Part shown: piece after piece, positions 1 to 5,343 of the stretch
How the letters are laid out: the number at the start of each line of letters is the position of its first letter
Position numbering within the stretch: position 1 is the first letter of the stretch
DNA from: an uncultured Oscillospiraceae bacterium
GTDB taxonomy: Bacteria > Bacillota > Clostridia > Oscillospirales > Oscillospiraceae
Direction: 5' to 3'
NCBI GenBank assembly: GCA_947628975.1
Contig: CANRBW010000079.1
Span: 1-6,989 of the forward strand
DNA: 6,989 nucleotides
Translations under genes and position numbers: made by a program
The notes under the pieces: model-generated
Database searches by the model: none
Seen by the model: the letters and a program-made list of their open reading frames with translations, nothing else
What the model was told of the DNA's origin: nothing

Positions 1-1341
1 CTGTGGAAGCTGGGCATCCTGGCCAAGACCAAGCACAACGAGGTGGCCCCCGCCCAGCACGAGCTGGCCCCCATCTTCACCACCACCAACATGGCCACCG
101 ACCACAACCAGCTGACCATGGAGATGATGCGGACGGTGGCCGCCCGCCACGGCCTGGTGTGCCTCCTGCACGAAAAGCCCTTCGCCGGGGTGAACGGCTC
201 GGGCAAGCACAACAACTGGTCGTTGTCCACCGACACGGGCAAGAACCTGCTGGATCCGGGCAAGTCCCCGGCGGAGAACGTCCAGTTCCTGCTGTTCCTG
301 GCCGCGGTGATCAAGGGGGTGGACGAGTATCAGGACCTGCTGCGGGTCAGCGTGGCCTCGGCGGGGAATGACCACCGCCTGGGCGCCAACGAGGCCCCGC
401 CGGCCATCATCTCCATGTTCCTGGGGGACGAGCTCACCGGCGTGCTGGACGCCATCGAGTCCGGCAAGGCGTACAGCGGCGCGGCCCACACCACCCTGGA
501 GACCGGCGTGCACGTCCTGCCCGACCTGGCCAAGGACACCACCGACCGCAACCGCACCTCCCCCTTCGCTTTCACCGGCAACAAGTTTGAGTTCCGCTCC
601 CTGGGCTCGGCCATCTCCATCGCTTGCCCCAACATCATGCTCAACACCATCGTGGCCGAGGAGCTGCGGCAGTTCGCCGACGCGCTGGAGGGCGCCCAGG
701 ACCTGTCCAAGGACGCCCTGGCCCTGGTGAAGAAGACGGTGGCGGAGCACAAGAGGATCATCTTCAACGGCGACGGCTACTCCGAGGCGTGGGTGGCGGA
801 GGCGGAGCGCCGGGGTCTGCTCAACCTGAAGACCACCGTGGACGCCCTGCCCCACTACATGGACGACAAGAACGTCAAGCTCTTTGCCACCCACAAGATC
901 TACACCAGGGCGGAGATGGAGGCCCGGTGCGAGACCAACCTGGAGGAGTACGTCAAGACCCTGAACATCGAGGGGCTGACCCTGTCGGAGATGGTCCGGC
1001 GGGACGTGGCCCCGGCGGTGAGCCGCTATCTGGGCAAGCTGGCCAAGGGGGTCAACGCCCAGCGCCAGGCGGTGAAGGACCTGCCCTGCAAGGGGGAGAC
1101 CGCCCTGATCGCCCGGCTCTCCGCCCTGCTGGACCAGACCTGCGAGCAGGTCCAGGCCCTGGACGGCGTGCTGGAGAAGGTGGGCACCCAGGCGGACACC
1201 CTCGACCAGGCCAAGTACTGCCGGGACCAGCTCATCCCCGCCATGGAGGCCCTTCGGGCCACGGTGGACGCCATGGAGCTGGACACCGACGCCCGGGTGT
1301 GGCCCTACCCCAGCTACGGCGATCTGATGTTCCGCGTCTGA
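1..1341 (+). CDS. glnN: Type III glutamine synthetase, C-terminal part (5' end outside window)
   Basis: ATP-dependent synthesis of glutamine from glutamate and ammonium, in the cytoplasm. The reading frame is open from base 1, so the start lies upstream; 446 residues are visible of a family that is usually about 700. In window-residue numbering the frame shows the GSIII stretch NEVAPAQHELAPIF at 13-26, HEKPFAGVNGSGKHNNW at 57-73 (catalytic loop and substrate site), ANEAPPAI at 129-136, and the nucleotide-site stretch RTSPFAFTGNKFEFR at 185-199. The remainder is the helical C-terminal extension special to type III enzymes, ending in YPSYGDLMFRV, followed by TGA. The GTG at 43 lies inside a conserved motif and is not the start. 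The gene is followed at 126 bases by an ammonium channel with a fused PII domain on the same strand, which fits a nitrogen assimilation role. Type III enzymes are long dodecamers and are not related closely in sequence to GlnA. Identification is very secure. Confidence 0.97.
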   Translation: MWKLGILAKTKHNEVAPAQHELAPIFTTTNMATDHNQLTMEMMRTVAARHGLVCLLHEKPFAGVNGSGKHNNWSLSTDTGKNLLDPGKSPAENVQFLLFLAAVIKGVDEYQDLLRVSVASAGNDHRLGANEAPPAIISMFLGDELTGVLDAIESGKAYSGAAHTTLETGVHVLPDLAKDTTDRNRTSPFAFTGNKFEFRSLGSAISIACPNIMLNTIVAEELRQFADALEGAQDLSKDALALVKKTVAEHKRIIFNGDGYSEAWVAEAERRGLLNLKTTVDALPHYMDDKNVKLFATHKIYTRAEMEARCETNLEEYVKTLNIEGLTLSEMVRRDVAPAVSRYLGKLAKGVNAQRQAVKDLPCKGETALIARLSALLDQTCEQVQALDGVLEKVGTQADTLDQAKYCRDQLIPAMEALRATVDAMELDTDARVWPYPSYGDLMFRV

Positions 1342-1350
1342 GCGCGGAGC
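1329..1350 (+). other. Small hairpin spanning the glnN stop codon
   Basis: An 8-bp stem pairs 1329-1336 with 1343-1350, with one G-U pair in RNA, and a six-base loop TCTGAG that contains the stop codon. It sits 20 bases upstream of the much stronger hairpin at 1371-1415. It may simply reflect GC-rich coding sequence, or be the first element of a two-hairpin 3' end. Confidence 0.3.
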
Positions 1351-1370
1351 GGAGCACGTTCAGCGAAAGC

Positions 1371-1420
1371 ATACAAAGGCGTATGCGGCCCCACGGCCGG
1401 ATACGCCTTTTGTATATATA
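1371..1420 (+). terminator. Hairpin terminator or attenuator between glnN and the Amt gene
   Basis: Bases 1371-1384 (ATACAAAGGCGTAT) pair with 1401-1415 (ATACGCCTTTTGTAT) with one extra T in the right arm, and the inner CGGCC/GGCCG pairs around a CCAC loop with a single G-G mismatch between the two stems. The descending arm holds TTTT and is followed by TATATA instead of a long T run, so the 3' tract is weaker than in a classical intrinsic terminator. It would end most glnN transcripts or attenuate read-through into the channel gene. No convincing independent promoter is visible between it and 1467; the TATATA at 1413-1418 resembles a -10 but has no -35 partner. Confidence 0.65.
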
Positions 1421-1450
1421 CGCGGGAGAGACCAAGACATACGATTTCTG

Positions 1451-1456
1451 AGGAGG
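1451..1456 (+). promoter_or_regulatory. Ribosome binding site deciding the Amt-PII start
   Basis: A perfect AGGAGG lies 10 bases before the ATG at 1467. An in-frame ATG at 1458 begins only one base after the motif, too close for normal initiation, so 1467 is preferred. Confidence 0.8.
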
Positions 1457-1466
1457 AATGAGACCC

Positions 1467-3233
1467 ATGGAAGAGATCTTACAAGCGGTAAACAGCGAGG
1501 TGTTCAGCGTCTGGTTCCTGATCGGCGCGGCCCTGGTGTTCTGGATGCAGGCGGGCTTCGCCATGGTGGAGACCGGCTTCACCCGGGCCAAGAACGCCGG
1601 CAACATCCTGATGAAGAACCTGATGGACTTCTGTATCGGCACGGTGGTCTTCGTCCTGTTGGGCTTCGGGCTGTTTCTGGGGGAGGACACCCTGTTCGGC
1701 CTGGTGGGCATCCCCAACCTGGACATTTTGACCAACTACGCCACCTTTGACTGGTCCAACTTCGTGTTCAACCTGGTCTTCTGCGCCACCACCGCCACCA
1801 TCGTCTCCGGCGCCATGGCCGAGCGGACCAAGTTCCTGTCCTACTGCATCTACTCCGGCGTCATCTCCGCGGTGATCTACCCCATCGAGGCCCACTGGAC
1901 CTGGGGTGGCGGCTGGCTGGCCCAGATGGGCTTCCACGACTTCGCCGGGTCCAACTGCATCCACATGGTGGGCGGCATCTCGGCCTTCATCGGGGCCTGG
2001 ATGCTGGGTCCCCGCATCGGCAAGTTCGTCCGGGACAAGGCCGGAAAGGTCACCAAGGTCAACGCCTTCCCCGGCCACAGTCTGCCCCTGGGCTGTCTGG
2101 GCGTGTTCATCCTGTGGCTGGGCTGGTACGGCTTCAACGGCGCGGCGGCGGTGACGGTGGAGGAGATGGGCTCCATCTTTGTCACCACCACCATCGCCCC
2201 CTCGGTGGCCACGGTGGTGTGCATGATCTTCACCTGGATCAAGTACGGAAAGCCGGACGTGTCCATGTGCCTCAACGCCTCCCTGGCCGGGCTGGTGGCG
2301 GTCACCGCGCCCTGCGACGTGTGTGACGCGGGCGGCGCCGCCTTTGTGGGGGCGGTGTCCGGCGTGCTGGTGGTGTTCGGGGTGTGGTTCATGGACCACG
2401 TCCTCCACATCGACGACCCGGTGGGCGCCGTGGCGGTGCACATGTTGAACGGCATCTGGGGTACCCTCTCGGTGGGCCTGGTGGCCACCCCCGCCGCCCC
2501 CGCCTTCTCCCGCGGGATCCTGGGCGGGGCCAACCAGATCGCCGGGGCCGGCCTGTTCTACGGCGGCGGTTTCCATCAGCTGGGCATCCAGTTCGTGGGG
2601 ATGCTGGCCACGGCGGCCTGGACGGCGGTGACCATCACCATCGCCTTCTGGATCATCAAGAAGACGGTGGGCCTGCGGGTGGAGCCCCAGGAGGAGATGG
2701 AGGGCCTGGACAAGTCCGAGCACGGCCTACCCTCCGCCTATGAGGGATTCGCCTTCGTGCCCGAGGCGGTGGACTATTCCGAGGTGCTGGCCGTCTCCGG
2801 CGACGTGCCCATGGCCGAGGCGGTGCCGGTGAAGGCGGAGCCCTCCTTCGCCTCGACACCCAGGGACCCCAACGCCCCCAAGTTCACCAAGGTGGAGATC
2901 GTCTGCAAGGAGAGCCGTCTGGAGCGGCTGACCCGCGCCCTCACCGACCTGTGGGTCACGGGGATGACCGTCAGCCACGTCATGGGCTGCGGCGCCCAGA
3001 AGGGCGCGCCGGAGTACTACCGCGGGGTCAAGGTGGAGACCACCCTGCTGCCCAAGGTCCAGCTGGACGTGGTGGTGAGCAAGATCCCGGTCCGGGCGGT
3101 GATCGACGCGGCCAAGCGGGCCCTCTACACCGGCCATATCGGCGACGGCAAGATCTTCGTCTACGACGTGGAGAACGTGGTGAAGGTCCGCACCGGCGAG
3201 GAGGGCTACGACGCGCTCCAGGACGTGGAGTAA
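1467..3233 (+). CDS. Ammonium channel (Amt) fused to a C-terminal PII signalling domain
   Basis: Membrane ammonium channel of the Amt/MEP/Rh family, 588 residues. Residues 1-about 405 are the channel, with about eleven hydrophobic segments and no cleavable signal peptide. By eye against E. coli AmtB, the Phe gate is F101 and F105, the recruitment-site Trp is W146, the structural Asp is D158, and the twin pore histidines are H166 and H325. The AmtB recruitment-site serine (S219) corresponds to A227 in FNGAAA. The cytoplasmic Amt tail motif EGLDKSEHG (412-420) is kept. A linker rich in Pro, Ala, Glu and Val (about 430-470) leads into a complete PII domain (about 472-588): T-loop GCGAQKGAPEYYRGVKV (507-523), LPK (528-530), GHIGDGKIFV (556-565) and RTGEEG (575-580). 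The T-loop Arg that plugs the channel in the E. coli AmtB-GlnK complex is present (R519), but the uridylylated Tyr position is V523. Amt-PII fusions are known in some anaerobes. The upstream glnN supports a joint role in ammonium uptake and assimilation. The alternative start at 1458 would add three residues. Confidence 0.95.
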   Translation: MEEILQAVNSEVFSVWFLIGAALVFWMQAGFAMVETGFTRAKNAGNILMKNLMDFCIGTVVFVLLGFGLFLGEDTLFGLVGIPNLDILTNYATFDWSNFVFNLVFCATTATIVSGAMAERTKFLSYCIYSGVISAVIYPIEAHWTWGGGWLAQMGFHDFAGSNCIHMVGGISAFIGAWMLGPRIGKFVRDKAGKVTKVNAFPGHSLPLGCLGVFILWLGWYGFNGAAAVTVEEMGSIFVTTTIAPSVATVVCMIFTWIKYGKPDVSMCLNASLAGLVAVTAPCDVCDAGGAAFVGAVSGVLVVFGVWFMDHVLHIDDPVGAVAVHMLNGIWGTLSVGLVATPAAPAFSRGILGGANQIAGAGLFYGGGFHQLGIQFVGMLATAAWTAVTITIAFWIIKKTVGLRVEPQEEMEGLDKSEHGLPSAYEGFAFVPEAVDYSEVLAVSGDVPMAEAVPVKAEPSFASTPRDPNAPKFTKVEIVCKESRLERLTRALTDLWVTGMTVSHVMGCGAQKGAPEYYRGVKVETTLLPKVQLDVVVSKIPVRAVIDAAKRALYTGHIGDGKIFVYDVENVVKVRTGEEGYDALQDVE

Positions 3234-3253
3234 GCCCAAAAGTTCAATAAGAA

Positions 3254-3294
3254 GGAAAGAAGGGGCGCGGCCATCGGCCGCGCCCCTTCTTTCC
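3254..3294. terminator. Bidirectional intrinsic terminator between convergent genes
   Basis: A perfect 19-bp inverted repeat pairs 3254-3272 with 3276-3294 around a three-base ATC loop. The core is GGGGCGCGGCC and the outer ends are A/G-rich on the left and T/C-rich on the right, followed by CCGTTTGT on the + strand and CTTCTTATT on the - strand. It lies 20 bases after the Amt-PII stop and 76 bases beyond the spoIVA stop on the other strand, so it can serve both. The rest of the gap to 3370 holds only weak hairpins (for example CCGGC/GCCGG at 3356-3368) and no gene. Confidence 0.85.
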
Positions 3295-3370
3295 GTTTGT
3301 CGAAAATGCCTCGCGGAGTTTCGCGCAAAAGGTTGTTGCCCTTTTTTGCCGCGCCCCGGCCGTGCCGGTT

Positions 3371-4849
3371 TTAGAGGATGATGCAGATGAGGCCGCCGGA
3401 GCCCTCGTTGATGATGCGCTGGAGGGTCTCCTGGAGCTTGAAGCGGGCGTCGTCGGGCATCCGCTTGAGCTTGGAGAGGAGGTCCTCGCTGACCAGCTCG
3501 TGGAAGGACTTGCCAAAGATGTTGGACTGCCAGATCTTCTCCGGGTCCCCCTGGAACTCCTGGAGGAGGTAGTCCACCATCTCCTCGGACTGCTTTTCAT
3601 TGCCCACGATGGGGGAGACCTCGGTCTGGATGTCCGCCCGGATCATGTGGATGGAGGGGGCGCTGGCCCGGAGGCGCACGCCGTAGCGGCCCCCCTGCTT
3701 GACGATCTCCGGCTCCTCCAGCTTCAGCTCCTCCAGGGCGGGGACCACCACGCCGTAGCCGGTGGCCCGGACCTGCTCCAGCGCGCCGGAGATCTTGTCG
3801 TACTCGCTCTTGACCTGGCTGAGCTGGGTCAACAGCTCCAGCAGGTCGCCGTCGTCCCGGACCGGGAAGCCGGAGCGCTGGGACAGGGTCTCGTAAAAGA
3901 GGCCCCTGGGCAGTTCCAGCCGGGCCCTGGCCTGGCCGGAGCCCAGGGCGATGGAGGTGACGCGGGCGTCGCTGACCCAGGGGCACTGGGCCATGGCGGA
4001 CAGGGCGGCGTCCACGTCCCGGATGCGCCGCAGACCGGCGGCGCTGTCCCGGATGGCGGCGTAGAGCCCGGCCTTGATGGGGTGTTCGTAGGGCAGGGCG
4101 TCCACCCAGGGGGGCAGAAAGACCCCCAGCTCCCGGATGGGGAACTCGTCCAGCACCCCCCGGACGATGGCCCGGACCGCCTCCTCCCCCAGCTCCAGGC
4201 AGTTCACCGCCAGGCAGGTGACGTTGTAGCGCCGGGCCAGCTCCTCCCGCAGGGCCATGGCCTGGGCGCTCTGGGGCCAGGCGGAGTTGAGCAGCAGCAA
4301 AAAGGGCTTGCCCAGCTCCTTCAGCTCGCCCACCACCCGCTCCTCCGCCTCCACATAGTCCTCACGGGGGATGTCGGTGATGGTGCCGTCGGTGGTGACC
4401 ACCACGCCGATGGTGGAGTGTTCGGCGATCACCTTTCGGGTGCCGATCTCCGCGGCCTGGGCCATGGGCATGGGGCTCTCCGACCAGGGGGTCATCACCA
4501 TCCGGGGCCGGCCGTCCTCGTCGGCCCCCACCGCGCCGGGGACCAGATAGCCCACGCAGTCGATCAGGCGCACCGAGCACGCCGCCTCGCCCCCCAGGTC
4601 CACCCGGACCGCCTCCTCCGGGACGAACTTGGGCTCGGCGGTCATCACCGTCCGGCCAGAGCCGGACTGGGGCAGCTCGTCCCTGGCCCGGTCCCGGCGG
4701 TAGGCGTTGTCCATGCCGGGCAGGACCATGGTCTCCATGAACCGCTTGATGAAGGTGGACTTCCCGGTGCGCACCGGACCCACCACGCCGATGTACACGT
4801 CCCCCTGGGTGCGCTGGGCAATATCCTCGTAGAGCTTGTGGTCTTCCAC
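3371..4849 (-). CDS. spoIVA: Stage IV sporulation protein A, spore coat basement ATPase
   Basis: SpoIVA is made in the mother cell, hydrolyses ATP to polymerise on the forespore surface, and forms the platform on which the coat assembles. The 492 residues equal the length of the B. subtilis protein and align with it along the whole length from memory. Seen directly: Walker A GPVRTGKST at 24-32 with K30, the PQSGSGRTVMTAEPKF stretch at 60-75, Walker B-like RLIDCVGY at 94-101 with D97, EIGTRKVIAEHSTIGVVV in the N-terminal domain, a middle domain from about 240, and the C-terminal end NEGSGGLICIIL. In B. subtilis that C-terminal region is needed for SpoVM-dependent localisation. The start is a GTG, eight bases after AGGAGG. 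An ATG at 4856 is in another frame and too near the ribosome binding site. One change at a studied site is Ala at 71, where B. subtilis has Thr in the T70-T71 pair. Single-gene unit with its own likely sigma-E promoter. Confidence 0.97.
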   Translation of the reverse strand: MEDHKLYEDIAQRTQGDVYIGVVGPVRTGKSTFIKRFMETMVLPGMDNAYRRDRARDELPQSGSGRTVMTAEPKFVPEEAVRVDLGGEAACSVRLIDCVGYLVPGAVGADEDGRPRMVMTPWSESPMPMAQAAEIGTRKVIAEHSTIGVVVTTDGTITDIPREDYVEAEERVVGELKELGKPFLLLLNSAWPQSAQAMALREELARRYNVTCLAVNCLELGEEAVRAIVRGVLDEFPIRELGVFLPPWVDALPYEHPIKAGLYAAIRDSAAGLRRIRDVDAALSAMAQCPWVSDARVTSIALGSGQARARLELPRGLFYETLSQRSGFPVRDDGDLLELLTQLSQVKSEYDKISGALEQVRATGYGVVVPALEELKLEEPEIVKQGGRYGVRLRASAPSIHMIRADIQTEVSPIVGNEKQSEEMVDYLLQEFQGDPEKIWQSNIFGKSFHELVSEDLLSKLKRMPDDARFKLQETLQRIINEGSGGLICIIL

Positions 4850-4857
4850 AGTTCATT

Positions 4858-4863
4858 CCTCCT
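4858..4863 (-). promoter_or_regulatory. Ribosome binding site of spoIVA (GTG start)
   Basis: AGGAGG on the - strand, with eight bases (AATGAACT) to the GTG start. It fixes the start on GTG, which also matches the conserved N-terminus and length of SpoIVA. Confidence 0.85.
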
Positions 4864-4887
4864 CGTTAGGCCGGTCTTGTCTCTACC

Positions 4888-4915
4888 ACTGTATGGACAA
4901 AGAGGGGAATGTATG
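4888..4915 (-). promoter_or_regulatory. Candidate sigma-E promoter of spoIVA
   Basis: On the - strand, CATACAGT (4888-4895) fits the sigma-E -10 consensus CATACANT known from Bacillus. Twelve bases upstream lies CATACATT (4908-4915), whose ATACATT part could act as a relaxed -35 (consensus near ATATT), although it also fits the -10 consensus itself. Transcription would start near 4880, giving a leader of about 30 bases before the GTG. In B. subtilis spoIVA is transcribed by sigma-E. The -35 match and slightly short spacing keep the call tentative. Confidence 0.5.
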
Positions 4916-4920
4916 ACAGC

Positions 4921-4967
4921 AAAAACGCCCCGGAGGGCCCGCGCGGGACGCGGACGCTCCGGGGCGT
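4921..4967 (-). terminator. Intrinsic terminator of the lysA operon
   Basis: On the - strand an 11-bp perfect stem pairs 4957-4967 with 4925-4935 (ACGCCCCGGAG / CTCCGGGGCGT). The enclosed segment can form an additional GC hairpin at 4938-4947. The stem is followed directly by TTTTT (4921-4925, its first T shared with the stem end). It starts 13 bases after the stop of the 117-residue gene and lies just upstream of the spoIVA promoter candidate, separating the two transcription units. Confidence 0.88.
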
Positions 4968-4980
4968 GGACGGCGGAGGG

Positions 4981-5334
4981 TCAGGAGGGGGAGAGCTCCT
5001 CCCGCTTTTTCGCCTGATAGAAGGCGGCGGTCTCCTCGGCGGTGAAGACGGGCCGGTCGGCCATCTCCCGCGCCCGGACGGACAGGAAGCCCAGTAGGGC
5101 GTTGAGCCCCTCCCCGGTGAGGGGGAAGGTCTCCCGGCCGACCTCCTGGGCGTAGGGGCGGGAGAAGGGCCCCTGCCACAGCACGGCGGTGAGCTGGTAG
5201 ACCTTGCCCTCCTCCCGGTCCGACTCCCGCCGGGGGGTGCTGTTCTCCAGCTGGAAGCGCAGGGCGCCGGAGCTGCCCAGCCAGTCGTTGCCGTTTTGGA
5301 AGTAGCCCAGAGTGGGCAGCTTGATAGGGGTCAT
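4981..5334 (-). CDS. Unrecognised 117-residue protein, translationally coupled to lysA
   Basis: I do not recognise a family. The protein is soluble by inspection, with no signal peptide or membrane segment. The N-terminal half (MTPIKLPTLGYFQNGNDWLG, then ALRFQLE at 24-30 and KVYQLTAVLWQGP at 44-56) looks strand-rich with a charged loop of Arg and Glu at 35-43. The second half looks helical, at about 75-91 (GEGLNALLGFLSVRARE) and 98-113. The start ATG lies nine bases after the lysA stop, and its only ribosome binding motif, GAGG at 5342-5345, overlaps that TGA, so it probably depends on lysA translation. It is followed at once by a strong terminator, so it is the last gene of the unit. The reverse strand also carries a long frame here, but codon bias and operon spacing favour this one. 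A role tied to lysine or diaminopimelate metabolism would be a guess from position alone. Confidence 0.8.
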   Translation of the reverse strand: MTPIKLPTLGYFQNGNDWLGSSGALRFQLENSTPRRESDREEGKVYQLTAVLWQGPFSRPYAQEVGRETFPLTGEGLNALLGFLSVRAREMADRPVFTAEETAAFYQAKKREELSPS

Positions 5335-5343
5335 GGCCGCGCC

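Noticed and set aside
1413..1418. TATATA as a sigma-A -10 box for the Amt-PII gene
   Set aside because: No TTGACA-like -35 at 16-18 bases upstream, and the bases belong to the end of the 1371-1415 hairpin.
1342..1457. Sigma-54, GlnR/TnrA or ANTAR binding sites in the glnN-amt spacer
   Set aside because: No TGGCAC-N5-TTGC element and no TGTNA-N7-TNACA palindrome; hairpin loops do not show the A1/G4 hexaloop pattern.
1479..2723. A 414-codon open frame on the - strand opposite the Amt gene
   Set aside because: His/Gly/Asp-rich product with no domain and no ribosome binding site; the + strand channel explains the sequence.
3295..3370. A second terminator right after the spoIVA stop
   Set aside because: Only short stems (CCGGC/GCCGG; AAAAGG/CCTTTT) are present, without a T run in the proper place; the 19-bp repeat at 3254-3294 is a better candidate.
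3362..5017. A 551-codon open frame on the + strand opposite spoIVA
   Set aside because: Its product is repetitive, rich in Gly, Leu, His and Asp, and resembles no family; it is the usual antisense shadow of a GC-rich gene, and SpoIVA on the other strand is full length and conserved.
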